A DNA stretch of 64,000 bases, from NCBI RefSeq assembly GCF_018128965.1, contig NZ_JAAEDH010000002.1:310001-374000 (forward strand), written 5' to 3'. Every line of letters starts with the position of its first letter. The first letter of the stretch is position 1. This DNA comes from Plastoroseomonas arctica. GTDB lineage: Bacteria > Pseudomonadota > Alphaproteobacteria > Acetobacterales > Acetobacteraceae. Made by a program: the position numbers and the translations under genes. The notes under the pieces are model-generated. The model searched no databases and was not told where the DNA came from. It worked only from the letters and a program-made list of their open reading frames with translations. Below, in pieces: positions 16,686 to 25,446 of this stretch.

Positions 16686-17675
16686 CTATTCCAGGGTGAT
16701 CCCGCGGGTGCGGATCAGCTCGCCCCATTTCGCACTTTCGGCGGCAAGATAGGCGGGAAACGCCTCCGGAGTCCCGGGCGTCGGCACGATGGAGCTGGCG
16801 CGCAGCCGCTCCAGCACCTCCGCATTCGCCATGGTCGCGGCGAGGGCCGTGTGCAGCCGCGCGATGATCGACGCCGGGGTGCCGGCGGGTGCGAGCAGGG
16901 CGAAATCCGACGTCGCCTCGAAACCGGAGAATCCCGATTCCGCGATGGTCGGCACGTCGGGCGCAAGCGGGTTGCGCGTCAGCGTGGAGACGCCGATGCC
17001 CACGATCTGCCCGGCCTGCATCAGCGGCAGCGCCGTCACCGCATCCACCATCGCGACCTGCACCTCGTTGGTGATCAGCGCCTGCACCGCCGGCGCGCCG
17101 CCGCGATAGGTGACGTTGAGGATATCGATCCCGGCAGCGCGCAGGAACAGCTCGGTCGCGAGATGCGCGGAGGAACCCGCACCGGACGACGCATAGGACA
17201 GCCGCCCCGGGGCTTCCTTCGCCTTGGCCACGAGTGCCGCGATCGTCGGCGTGCCCAGGCGCGGATTGACGCAGAGGATGATCGGCGATTGCGCGACGCG
17301 ACCGATGGCGGCGAAGGCGCGGTCATCATCATAGCCGCGGCCGGGGAACAGATGCCGCGACATCGCATAGGTGGAATTCACGCCCATGAGTAGCGTGTAG
17401 CCATCCGGCCGCGCCCGCGCGACGGAGGCATGGCCCACCGTGCCCGAGGCCCCAGGCCGATTATCCACCACGACATTGCCGGACAGCTCGCGCGACATCT
17501 GCTGCGCCACCACGCGGCCCACGAAATCGGTCGACCCACCCGGCGCCCAGGCGACCACGATGGTCACCGGCCGCGCACCCGGATAGGCCTCCTGCGCCTG
17601 CGCGGCGCGCGCGCCGATAAGACCGATGGCGCCAAGCCCAAGCGTGCGGCGCGAGAGTGCGGGGTGCTGCTTCAC
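16686..17675 (-). CDS. Bug-family tripartite tricarboxylate-type substrate-binding protein
   Basis: 329 residues from a GTG with an excellent AAGGAGGA six bases upstream. A Tat/Sec-like signal (SRRTLGLGAIGLIGARAAQA) ends near residue 26. The mature part has the Bug core PVTIVVAWAPGGSTDFVGR, VVVDNRPGASGTVG, then YTLLMG and PDVPTIAESG. Bug proteins deliver carboxylates to TctAB membrane units or act as extracytoplasmic sensors. No tctAB is adjacent, so it must use a distant pair. Being first in the pcaHG/dehydratase operon suggests a quinate, shikimate or protocatechuate ligand (inference). Confidence 0.88.
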   Translation of the reverse strand: MKQHPALSRRTLGLGAIGLIGARAAQAQEAYPGARPVTIVVAWAPGGSTDFVGRVVAQQMSRELSGNVVVDNRPGASGTVGHASVARARPDGYTLLMGVNSTYAMSRHLFPGRGYDDDRAFAAIGRVAQSPIILCVNPRLGTPTIAALVAKAKEAPGRLSYASSGAGSSAHLATELFLRAAGIDILNVTYRGGAPAVQALITNEVQVAMVDAVTALPLMQAGQIVGIGVSTLTRNPLAPDVPTIAESGFSGFEATSDFALLAPAGTPASIIARLHTALAATMANAEVLERLRASSIVPTPGTPEAFPAYLAAESAKWGELIRTRGITLE

Positions 17676-17708
17676 GGAACATCCTCCTTGCTTTTCTTGG
17701 ATCAGCGA

Positions 17709-17736
17709 TTGACCTGTACGTACCAGATAGTACATT
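17709..17736 (+). promoter_or_regulatory. Putative promoter with overlapping operator dyad upstream of the quinate/shikimate dehydrogenase
   Basis: In the 94-base gap between the divergent Bug/pca operon and the dehydrogenase gene, TTGACC (17709-17714) and TACATT (17731-17736) lie 16 bases apart as -35/-10-like boxes. Between and over them is an inverted repeat, TGTAC at 17715-17719 and GTACA at 17730-17734. Occupation of this dyad would block the plus-strand promoter and could also affect the minus-strand operon. No adjacent pca/qui-type regulator gene is present, so the controlling protein is unknown. Confidence 0.4.
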
Positions 17737-17769
17737 GCGCCGGCAAGCCGCAAAGCAGGGAAACGCCGC

Positions 17770-18663
17770 ATGAACGATCCCTTCGCAGCACCCGCCGGCC
17801 CCTCCCTCCTCGCCGGCCTCATCGGCCGCGGCATCCAGGCCTCTCTCACGCCGGCCCTGCATGAGCGCGAAGCCGCGGCGCATCATCTCGCGCTATCCTA
17901 TCGCCGCATCGACCTCGACGCGATGGGCCTCGGCGTCGAGGCGCTGCCCGCGCTGCTGGACCGCGCCGAGGCGGCGGGCTTCGCCGGCCTCAACATCACC
18001 TTTCCGTGCAAGCAGGCGGTGATCCCGCTGCTGCACGATCTCTCCGAGGAAGCGCGCGCGCTCGGCGCCGTCAACACGGTGGTGCTGCGCGACGGCAGGC
18101 GCATCGGCCACAACACCGATTGCTCCGGCTTTGCCGAAGGCTTCTCCCGCGGCCTGCCCGGCGCCCCGCTCGGCGAAGTGGTGCAGCTCGGCGCCGGCGG
18201 CGCGGGATCCGCCGTGGCTGAGGCGCTGCTGCGCAAGGGCGTCGGCCGCCTCACTATCCACGACGTCAACGCAGCCCGCGCCGAGGACCTGGCCGCCGCG
18301 CTGCGCGCACGCTTCGGCGAAGGCCGCGCACGCGCCGGGGCGCCGCTTGAGGAGGCGGTCGCCGCCGCCGATGGCGTGGTGAACTGCACCCCCGTCGGCA
18401 TGGCCAAGCTGCCCGGCACGCCGCTGCCCGTGGCCCTGCTGCGCCCCGCGCTCTGGGTCGCGGAGATCATTTATTTCCCGCTCGAGACCGCGCTGCTGCG
18501 CGCCGCCCGCGCGCTAGGCTGCCGCACGCTCGACGGCGGCGGCATGGCAGTCTTCCAGGCGGTCGGCGCCTTCCGCCTGTTCACCGGCCGCGAACCCGAT
18601 CCCGCGCGCATGCTCGCGAATTTTGCCGAACTGGTGACCCATATTGATCCTAAAGCGAATTGA
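17770..18663 (+). CDS. Quinate/shikimate dehydrogenase (AroE/YdiB family, probably NAD-dependent)
   Basis: 297 residues with the AroE fold: SLTPALHE substrate loop, NITFPCKQ with catalytic Lys81, NTDCSG with Asp117, dinucleotide loop GAGGAGSAV, then NCTPVGM and MAVFQAVGAFRLFTG. After the second Rossmann strand the sequence is IHDVN, with Asp165 where biosynthetic AroE has the Asn-Arg-Thr that binds NADP phosphate. An acidic residue here is typical of catabolic NAD-linked enzymes such as corynebacterial QsuD. Divergence from the Bug/pcaHG/dehydratase operon supports a catabolic role feeding 3-dehydroshikimate to protocatechuate. Confidence 0.88.
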   Translation: MNDPFAAPAGPSLLAGLIGRGIQASLTPALHEREAAAHHLALSYRRIDLDAMGLGVEALPALLDRAEAAGFAGLNITFPCKQAVIPLLHDLSEEARALGAVNTVVLRDGRRIGHNTDCSGFAEGFSRGLPGAPLGEVVQLGAGGAGSAVAEALLRKGVGRLTIHDVNAARAEDLAAALRARFGEGRARAGAPLEEAVAAADGVVNCTPVGMAKLPGTPLPVALLRPALWVAEIIYFPLETALLRAARALGCRTLDGGGMAVFQAVGAFRLFTGREPDPARMLANFAELVTHIDPKAN

Positions 18664-18771
18664 TCCGCTTGCGGGCCGATCGTCGGTGTGTCTTTATACT
18701 GTCATTGTGATACGGCGTGGTCACGGCTCCCGCGCGTATGGCGAACCTCCTCGCGCCGAAGGCCAATGCCC

Positions 18772-19401
18772 ATGCCCACCACCTATGTCGGCCACAGCCT
18801 GGCCAAGATGGCCGGCAGCAATGTCATCTCCGGCAGCGGCGATGCCGCCTCGGCCATATCGGCGGAGGCCAAGGCGCAGGTCCTCAACGACATCCTCCAG
18901 ACCTATTACCAGGCCCGGGGGGAAGAATTCGACGGTCGCGAGATCGGCCTGACCGACGTCAAGCGCGCCATCATCTACGCGCGCGGCAAGAAGCACTCCA
19001 AGGCCATCCGCAAGGGTGTCATCGGCACCGCGAAGTTCGGCCTGCAGATCGCGGCGACTGCGGGTGGCGCGACGATCGGCTCCGTGGTGCCTGTCCTCGG
19101 CACCGCGTTGGGCGGGATCGGCGGCGCGGTTGCCGGCGCCGGTCTCGGCGTCACGGTGACGGTGGCCGATCGTCTGAAGCGCTCCGCCAAGGGCATCTAC
19201 AAGTTCGCAAGGGGGACGCGCGGCGTGCACCGCCTGCAGGCGGCCGCGACACTGCTGCACTGCCACACCGCCCAATTCAACGTCGCATCCGGCGGCAACC
19301 CGGCGGACGAAGCGCTCGCCGTGCTGCTGGGCGAGGAGTACGGCATGGTCACCCGCGCCAACGACACCGAGCGCCTGGCGAACCGTCTGAAATCCAACTG
19401 A
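18772..19401 (+). CDS. Hypothetical protein with glycine-zipper membrane segment
   Basis: 209 residues; family not recognised. The N-terminal 75 residues are polar and helical (KAQVLNDILQTYYQARGEEF, then a basic KKHSKAIRKG stretch). Residues about 80-125 are a long Gly/Ala/Val segment with repeated GxxxG spacing (GATIGSVVPVLGTALGGIGG) that could insert into or oligomerise in a membrane. A basic linker and a helical C-terminus follow. ATG 18772 is chosen over 18766 because GAAGG is nine bases upstream. A TATACT at 18695 could be a promoter element. It stands alone between the dehydrogenase and a convergent TetR gene. Confidence 0.65.
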   Translation: MPTTYVGHSLAKMAGSNVISGSGDAASAISAEAKAQVLNDILQTYYQARGEEFDGREIGLTDVKRAIIYARGKKHSKAIRKGVIGTAKFGLQIAATAGGATIGSVVPVLGTALGGIGGAVAGAGLGVTVTVADRLKRSAKGIYKFARGTRGVHRLQAAATLLHCHTAQFNVASGGNPADEALAVLLGEEYGMVTRANDTERLANRLKSN

Positions 19402-19426
19402 TCCGCGCCCGGGGCCGCCCCCCGGG

Positions 19427-20053
19427 TCAGGGCGCCATGTAGCGCAGCACCGCATCGGCGATCATCCGCCGATGCGCCGCCGCGCGCGGCCGGCTGTGCA
19501 GGTTCTGCCCAAAGATCGCCGACAGCGTGTGCCGGTTCGACACGCGATGGAAGCAGAACCCCGTGATCAGCAGATGCAGGTCCAGCGGGTCCACGCCCTT
19601 GCGGAACACCCCCGCCGCCTCGCCGCGATCCAGCAGCGCGCGGATGGCGCCGATCACCGCCGCATTGCGCTTGCGGATGGTGGGCGAGGTCTTCACATGG
19701 CTCGCCTCGTGGATGTTCTCCACCGTCACCAGCCGGACGAATTCCGGGCGCGCCGCATGATGGTCGAAGGTCAATTCCACCAGGCGCCGCAACGCGTCGA
19801 GCGGCGGCAGCGCGTCGAGGTTCCCGGCCGCCTCGGCATCGCGGATATCGCCGTATTTCTCCTCCAGGACGGCCGCGTAGAGCTGCTCCTTGCCGCCAAA
19901 ATAATAGTAGATCATGCGCTTGGTCGTGGCGGTCCGCGCGGCGATGTCGTCGACACGGCCACCGGAGAAGCCCTTCTCGCTGAACTCGGCGGTGGCGGCG
20001 TCCAGGATGGCGCGGCGGGTCTGCACCGCGTCACGCGTGCGGGGTTTGTCCAT
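19427..20053 (-). CDS. TetR/AcrR family transcriptional regulator
   Basis: 208 residues. The N-terminal helix-turn-helix is clear (TRRAILDAATAEFSEKGFSG, DDIAARTATTKRMIYYYFGG, then KEQLYAAVL). The C-terminal ligand domain resembles the TetR_C group of aromatic or fatty-acid responsive regulators (EFVRLVTVENIHEASHVKTS). It may control the adjacent PanE-like reductase or the hypothetical gene, but no operator could be defined. The frame stays open 900 bases upstream through the neighbouring gene; ATG 20053 is the family start. Confidence 0.9.
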   Translation of the reverse strand: MDKPRTRDAVQTRRAILDAATAEFSEKGFSGGRVDDIAARTATTKRMIYYYFGGKEQLYAAVLEEKYGDIRDAEAAGNLDALPPLDALRRLVELTFDHHAARPEFVRLVTVENIHEASHVKTSPTIRKRNAAVIGAIRALLDRGEAAGVFRKGVDPLDLHLLITGFCFHRVSNRHTLSAIFGQNLHSRPRAAAHRRMIADAVLRYMAP

Positions 20054-20081
20054 GGATGGACTCTCTGGTCCGTACACACGG

Positions 20082-20155
20082 AAAGCAAGGCCGGGGGAAA
20101 GAATTCCCCCGGACCCCCATCTTTTATTTTTGGCTTTTTGGCACCTGCTGGAAGC
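20082..20155. repeat. Type 2 palindromic repeat, single half element
   Basis: Begins AAAGCAAGGCCGGGGGAAAG and continues with a hairpin GGGGGAAAGAATTCCCCC, a GGACCCCC box and the T-rich run CATCTTTTATTTTTGGC. It ends six bases before the PanE-like gene's stop codon and lies 28 bases before the TetR start. The GCAAGGCC edge is shared with type 1 elements. The hairpin with following T-run could act as a terminator. Confidence 0.75.
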
Positions 20156-20160
20156 GAGAC

Positions 20161-21222
20161 CTAATTGAGGCGCAGGTTCAGGATGTGCTCGGGGCCGGGC
20201 TGCAGCTCGCCGCGCTCGACCTGCTGCACGATGCGGGTCAGCGCGGCGTTGGCCGGCGTTTCGATGCCGATCTCGGCCGCGCGGTCCACGATGTAGCCAT
20301 TGATGAACGCGATCTCGGTCCGCCTTCCCTTCACCATGTCCTGGCCCATCGAGGGGCGATGCGCGCCGCCGCCCTTGGCGGCTTCGGCCAGGCGGTGGGC
20401 GTCGTATTCGGCCAGTGCCTCGGGATCGCCCTCGCCGGCCTTGGCGATGGTCTCGGGGTCCATGTGGTGGACCTCCTCCAGCGAATAGCCCAGCGCCTGG
20501 CCGGTGCGGATCGCCTCCGAGCCCAGCCGCGCGCCGAAGCGGCGCAGCGCATCGTTCATCAGCGTGTCGCGGCTGATCATGCCGGTGCAGGCGGACAACC
20601 CGTTGGCCATCGCGTTGGTCACCAGCTTCGACCAGCGCTCGCCCCACAGATTCGTCGTGACGAGCGTGCTGTCGGACAAGGCGCAGAGGCGTGCCACTTC
20701 CTTTGCGCGGTCCGTGATACGGCCATGCACCTCGCCCACGCGATAGACGGTGTGCGCCGCACCGCCCTTCCCCGAGGCGCGCTTCACATGGCCGGGCAAG
20801 GCGAGATCGACGGTGATCGAGCTCGCGATCGCACCCAGCGTGCGGCCCCAGCCGACCACGCCCGCGATGGTCGCCTCGTTCATGCAGTTCTGCAGGGACA
20901 CCATGAAGCCGCCGGGGGCCAGGTATTGCCGCATCATCACCGCGGCCCATTCGGTGTCGTAGGATTTCGTGCAGATGAAGACGATGTCGAAGGGCTGGCC
21001 GCGGCTGATCTTCTGCACCTCGGTCAGGTGCAGCGCCGTCACCGGTGTCACGAATTCTGGCACGTCGCGCAGGTGGGTCACGCGCAAGCCGTTGGCGCGC
21101 ATCGCCTCCACATTCTCAGGCCACATGTCGATGAAGGTGACGTCCTCGCCGGCCTGCGCCATGTGCGCGCCGGCATAGGCTCCGACCGCGCCGGTGCCCA
21201 TGATTGCGATGCGTGCGGCCAT
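20161..21222 (-). CDS. Ketopantoate reductase (PanE/ApbA) family protein
   Basis: 353 residues. The N-terminal NAD(P) loop is IAIMGTGAVGAYAGAHMAQAG. The ApbA signature follows (FICTKSYDT, then SLQNCMNEATIAGVVG). The C-terminal helical domain has KLVTNAMANGLSACTG with the conserved Lys-Asn pair, and a late R-xE-IAFINGYIV motif. True PanE is near 300 residues; the extra 50 lie in the C-terminal half (HRLAEAAKGGGAHRPSMGQD region). That is typical of paralogues acting on other 2-oxo or hydroxy acids, so pantothenate synthesis is not certain. Confidence 0.82.
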   Translation of the reverse strand: MAARIAIMGTGAVGAYAGAHMAQAGEDVTFIDMWPENVEAMRANGLRVTHLRDVPEFVTPVTALHLTEVQKISRGQPFDIVFICTKSYDTEWAAVMMRQYLAPGGFMVSLQNCMNEATIAGVVGWGRTLGAIASSITVDLALPGHVKRASGKGGAAHTVYRVGEVHGRITDRAKEVARLCALSDSTLVTTNLWGERWSKLVTNAMANGLSACTGMISRDTLMNDALRRFGARLGSEAIRTGQALGYSLEEVHHMDPETIAKAGEGDPEALAEYDAHRLAEAAKGGGAHRPSMGQDMVKGRRTEIAFINGYIVDRAAEIGIETPANAALTRIVQQVERGELQPGPEHILNLRLN

Positions 21223-21287
21223 TGTCTCTCTCCCACGGATTTCACGGCATCATGGCCCCGTGGTCAGCGCGCGACCAGGGGGGCGGT

Positions 21288-21668
21288 TCAGGCCTTGGGC
21301 GCGATCGCGCGAAGCGTGCCGATCGCCTGGGCCACCACCGCGCCGTCAGCGTCTGTGATGGTGGCCTCGGCCGAAACCAGGCTACGCCCGCCACGCACCA
21401 CGCGGCCGCGCGCCATCAGCGTGCCCTGTCCTGGTGCGAGGTAGTTGATCGAGAGGCTGACCGTCGCCGCCCCGCTGCCTTCGGGCAGGACGGAGCGCGC
21501 CGCATTCACCAGCGCCGCATCGAGCATGGTGGCCATCGCCCCGCCATGCACGTCGCCGCGGATGTTCGCCGTCTCCGCCATCGGCTCAAGCCGCACCAGC
21601 GACGCGCCGTCCGCCGCCTCCATCACGACAACGCCGATGTGGCGGTAGAAGGGACGCTGGACGATCAC
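21288..21668 (-). CDS. PaaI-type hotdog-fold thioesterase
   Basis: 126 residues, a single hotdog domain. The signature [17 protein letters not shown] holds the G-G-A oxyanion element and the catalytic acid (Asp). The second strand set is [15 protein letters not shown]. Such enzymes hydrolyse aryl- or acyl-CoA esters in the cytoplasm. Its ATG overlaps the prfB stop by four bases (prfB ends at 21665), so it is translationally coupled downstream of prfB. Substrate unknown. Confidence 0.85.
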   Translation of the reverse strand: MIVQRPFYRHIGVVVMEAADGASLVRLEPMAETANIRGDVHGGAMATMLDAALVNAARSVLPEGSGAATVSLSINYLAPGQGTLMARGRVVRGGRSLVSAEATITDADGAVVAQAIGTLRAIAPKA

Positions 21669-22796
21669 TCCGCCCTCGCGCTCGCCTCGCTGCGCGTGGC
21701 ACCCACGCGGCTCGCCAGCGCGGCCGCCATGAAGGCATCCAGGTCGCCATCCAGCACCGCCGCCGGATTGCCCTTCTCGATGCCCGTGCGCAGGTCCTTC
21801 ACCATCTGGTAGGGCTGGAGGACGTAGCTGCGGATCTGGTGGCCCCAGCCGATATCGGTCTTGCCGGCCTCGATCGCATCGCTCACCGCCTCGCGCTTGC
21901 GCAGCTCGAGTTCATACAGCCGCGCCTTGAGCATCTCCATCGCGATCGCGCGGTTCTTGTGCTGGCTGCGGTCCTGGGTCGAAGCGGCGACGATCCCCGT
22001 CGGAATATGGGTGAAGCGCACCCCGGAATCCGTCTTGTTCACGTGCTGGCCGCCAGCACCCGAGGCGCGGAAGGTGTCGGTGCGGATGTCGGCAGGGTTG
22101 ATCTCGATGACGATCTTGTCGTCGATTACCGGGAAGACGTAGACGGAGGCAAAACTGGTCTGGCGGCGCGCGGCGGCGTCGAAGGGGCTGATGCGCACCA
22201 GCCGATGCACGCCCGATTCCGTCTTCAGCCAGCCATAGGCGCTCGGCCCCGTGACCAGCAGCGTCGCCGACTTGATGCCGGCCTGCTCTCCCTCGCTCTC
22301 CTCGGTGAGCTGCACCTTGAAGCCGCGCCGTTCCGCCCAGCGCGTGTACATGCGCATCAGCATCTGCGCCCAGTCCTGCGCCTCGGTGCCGCCGGCCCCC
22401 GCATTGATCTCGATATAGGCGTCGTTCTGGTCGGCCTCGCCCGAGAGCAGGCTCTCGATCTCGCGCCGCTTGGCTTCCTCGGCGAGCGATTCAAGCTCGC
22501 GCACCGCCTCGTCGGCGGTGCCGGCATCGGCTTCCGCCTCGGCCATCTCGATCAGCTCGATGGCATCGGCCACCGCCTGCTCGAGTCGCTTCACGCCATC
22601 CACCTGGTCGGCGAGGCGGTTGCGTTCCTGCATCAGGGCCTGCGCCTCGGCGGCCTTGGTCCAGAGCTCGGGGTCTTCGGATTTCGCGTTCAGCTCATCC
22701 AGGCGTCGGAGTGCGGCATCCCAGTCAAAGATGCCTCCTCAGCAGCGTCACCGATGCGGCGATCTGCTCCTGCAAGTTCGTGGCGTCTGCTCTCAT
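21665..22796 (-). CDS. prfB: Peptide chain release factor 2, programmed +1 frameshift
   Basis: Two overlapping frames together encode a 376-residue RF2. The leader from ATG 22796 has 23 codons and ends CTT-TGA. A +1 shift at CTT (22730-22728) moves to GAC and the long frame ending at 21665. The tripeptide SPF ([10 protein letters not shown]) is the RF2 recognition element for UGA and UAA. The [15 protein letters not shown] loop carries the GGQ that triggers peptide release. Because the leader stop is UGA, RF2 shortage favours the shift (autoregulation). It lies ten bases after PBP1A. Annotations that begin at internal ATG 22633 would lose the N-terminal domain. Confidence 0.95.
22724..22739 (-). 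promoter_or_regulatory. prfB +1 frameshift signal
   Basis: On the minus strand the order is AGGAGG (22739-22734), CAT, CTT, TGA, C. An internal Shine-Dalgarno sits three bases before the CUU-UGA-C slippery stop. This is the arrangement known from E. coli prfB, where pairing with the anti-Shine-Dalgarno and slow UGA decoding push the ribosome forward by one base. Confidence 0.95.
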
Positions 22797-22806
22797 GATG
22801 GCGCGC

Positions 22807-25395
22807 TCAATAGAGCCCGCCCAGCGCGGAGTCGAGGCCACCTCCGCTGCCGCCCCCGCCGGCACCTTCGCCCAGGCGACGCTGCCCGGTGGTGTCGGTG
22901 CCCGGACGGAAGGCTTCGAGGATGGTGCCGTTGCCGACCGCGATGCGCACCAGCGCCACGCCGGGCGGGGCGCGGAACGGCACTGCGGGGCTATCCGTCA
23001 GGGCAGCCTGCAGCACCTCGCGGAAGATCGGCGCCGCGTTGGAACCGCCCGCCTCGTTGGGCCCGAGGCTGCGGCTGTCGTCGTAGCCGAGCCAGACGGC
23101 GATCACGATGTCCGGGGTGAAGCCCACGAACCAATTGTCGCGATAATCATCGGTCGTGCCCGTCTTGCCCGCGATCGGGCGCGTCATCCCGGTCGCCGCG
23201 CGCGTGCCGGTGCCGCGCTGCACCACGCCCTGCAGCAGCGAGACCATCTGGTAGGCGGCGATGGGATCGACCACCTGGCGACGCTCGCCGGCGAGCGTCG
23301 GGGGGCCGGCATCGGGCCCGGCGTCGCAGGCCGGTTCGCATTGCCGCGCATCGGCGCGCCAGATCACCCGGCCGCGACGGTCCTGCACGGAATCGATGAG
23401 CGTCGGCGTCACCGCTCGGCCGCCATTGACGAAGCTCGCATAGCCGGTCGCCATGCGCATCGGCGTGGTCTCGCCCGCGCCCAGCGCCATGGCCAGGTAG
23501 CGCGGCATGTTCGGGATCACCCCGAAATCCGCCACCGTCTGGCTGATCCGCTCCATGCCCACGTGCTGCGCAAGGCGCACCGTCACCATGTTGAGGCTGG
23601 CTTCCATCGCCTGGCGCATGGTGACCCAGCCGCGCGCCCCGCCCGAATAATTGGCTGGCCGCCACAGCCCCTGCGGCGTCGCGATCTCGATCGGCTCGTC
23701 GAGCAGCATCTGGTTCGGTGGGATGCCCATGCTCAGCGCGGAGATGTAGACGAAGGGCTTGAAGGAGGAGCCGGGCTGGCGCATCGCCTGGGTCGCGCGG
23801 TTGAACCAGCTGCGCTCGAAGCTGTAGCCGCCCACCATCGCCAGCACGCGCCCGGTGTTGGGATCGAGTGCGACGATCGCACCCTCCGCCGCGGGCATCT
23901 GGCGCAGGTTCACCCGGACCCCGCGATTGGCGAGTGCGGCCTGCGCCGCCGGCACCGGCGCGGGCTCCACCATCACCACGTCGCCCACTTCCAGCACGTC
24001 GCCCATGCGGCGCGGCGCCGCACCCAGCCGCGTGCCCTGGGTGGCGAGCTGAAACACGCCCGCCTGCCCCGGCGGCGGCGGGATCACCGCGCGCGCCCAG
24101 CCCAGTTCCTCGAGGCCCAGCGTGCCGGTGCGCGCCACCGCGGGCGCGCGCGGGTCGGGCCGTTCGAGCCAGCCCAGCCGCGCCTCGCGGTCGCGCACCT
24201 CGAGCGTGACGGCGAGGCGCCATTCCGCGGCCATCCCGGGCGGGCGGGTCACGGCTTCCAGCGCCGGCATCCATTCGGTGGCCCCGGCGGCGATCCGCGC
24301 CACGCCACCGCGCCAGCCACCGCGGCGGCGGTCATAGGCGGTGAGCCCGTCGCGCAGCGCGCGCTCGGCCGCAGCCTGCAGTGGGGGTTCGAGGCTGGTG
24401 CGCACGACCAGGCCGCCCATGGTGGTCTGCTCGGCGCCGAAGCGCTGCACCAGCTCGCGCCGCACATCCTCGGAGAAATGCTGGCCGGCGGTCACCATGT
24501 CGGGGCGCCGCTGCGGGCGGGCGAGGATGGGTTCGGCCTTCGCGGCCGTGGCCTCGGCGGCGGTGATCGCGCCATCCTCGACCATGCGGTCCAGCACCCA
24601 GTCACGGCGCACGCGCGCGGCCTCAGCGAAGCGCTGCGGGTTGTAGTTGTTGGGCGCCTTGGGCAGCACCGCGAGGAACGCCATCTCGGCCAGCGTCAGC
24701 TCGTCGAGCGACTTGCCGAAGTAGTTCTGCGCCGCCGCCGCCACGCCATAGGCCTGCTGGCCGAGAAAGATCTCGTTGAGGTAGATCTCGAGAATGCGCT
24801 CCTTGCTCAGCGTCTGCTCGATGCGCACGGCGAGGATGGCCTCGCGGATCTTGCGCGCGAAGGTGCGGTCCGCGCCCACCAGCATGTTCTTCGCGACCTG
24901 CTGGGTGATGGTGGACGCACCCCCCATGCGCCGGCCGGATCCCATCTGCTCCACGGCCGTCAGCCCGGCACGCAGGATGCCGATGGGGTCGACGCCGTGG
25001 TGTTCCCAGAAGCGCTGGTCCTCGGCACTGACGAAAGCCTGCTGCAGGCGGCGCGGGATGGCCTCGATCGGGATGAACACCCGCCGTTCCGTGGCCAGCT
25101 CCGCCATCAGCCGGCTGTCGGCGGCGTAGATGCGGCTCATCTGCGGCGGCTCGTAATCGGCGAGCCAGCGGTAGTCGGGCAGGTCCTGCACGATCACCCG
25201 GTAGAAGCCGTAGCCGCCGACGCTCCCGGCCACGAGCAGCCCGGCGCCAAGCACCACCATGATCCGCAGCAGGCCCCAGCCGCGGCGCGGCTTGCGCGGC
25301 GGCTTCGCCTTGGGGCGCGGCGGCTCGGCCGCCGATGCCTGGCGGGCACGGTACGGGTCGAGCGGCCCCTCAGGCCGCAGCTCATTCGGGCTCAT
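22807..25395 (-). CDS. Bifunctional penicillin-binding protein 1A
   Basis: 862 residues. A Pro/Lys-rich cytoplasmic start and one membrane helix (about 44-66) precede the GT51 glycosyltransferase domain (AEDQRFWEHHGVD, GASTITQQVAKN, RKIREAILA, EIYLNEIFLGQ). The transpeptidase domain has SxxK as GSSFKPF with Ser543, SxN within EASLNMV, and KTGTTDDYRDNWFVGF. An OB-like insertion typical of PBP1A lies between. It polymerises lipid II and cross-links peptidoglycan in the periplasm. It is followed at ten bases by prfB. The gene symbol (mrcA or ponA) varies between species, so none is given. Confidence 0.93.
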   Translation of the reverse strand: MSPNELRPEGPLDPYRARQASAAEPPRPKAKPPRKPRRGWGLLRIMVVLGAGLLVAGSVGGYGFYRVIVQDLPDYRWLADYEPPQMSRIYAADSRLMAELATERRVFIPIEAIPRRLQQAFVSAEDQRFWEHHGVDPIGILRAGLTAVEQMGSGRRMGGASTITQQVAKNMLVGADRTFARKIREAILAVRIEQTLSKERILEIYLNEIFLGQQAYGVAAAAQNYFGKSLDELTLAEMAFLAVLPKAPNNYNPQRFAEAARVRRDWVLDRMVEDGAITAAEATAAKAEPILARPQRRPDMVTAGQHFSEDVRRELVQRFGAEQTTMGGLVVRTSLEPPLQAAAERALRDGLTAYDRRRGGWRGGVARIAAGATEWMPALEAVTRPPGMAAEWRLAVTLEVRDREARLGWLERPDPRAPAVARTGTLGLEELGWARAVIPPPPGQAGVFQLATQGTRLGAAPRRMGDVLEVGDVVMVEPAPVPAAQAALANRGVRVNLRQMPAAEGAIVALDPNTGRVLAMVGGYSFERSWFNRATQAMRQPGSSFKPFVYISALSMGIPPNQMLLDEPIEIATPQGLWRPANYSGGARGWVTMRQAMEASLNMVTVRLAQHVGMERISQTVADFGVIPNMPRYLAMALGAGETTPMRMATGYASFVNGGRAVTPTLIDSVQDRRGRVIWRADARQCEPACDAGPDAGPPTLAGERRQVVDPIAAYQMVSLLQGVVQRGTGTRAATGMTRPIAGKTGTTDDYRDNWFVGFTPDIVIAVWLGYDDSRSLGPNEAGGSNAAPIFREVLQAALTDSPAVPFRAPPGVALVRIAVGNGTILEAFRPGTDTTGQRRLGEGAGGGGSGGGLDSALGGLY

Positions 25396-25446
25396 GGAAT
25401 GTATGCTATCACGCGGCGTAACCGGGTGCGATCACCAGGGACAGCA

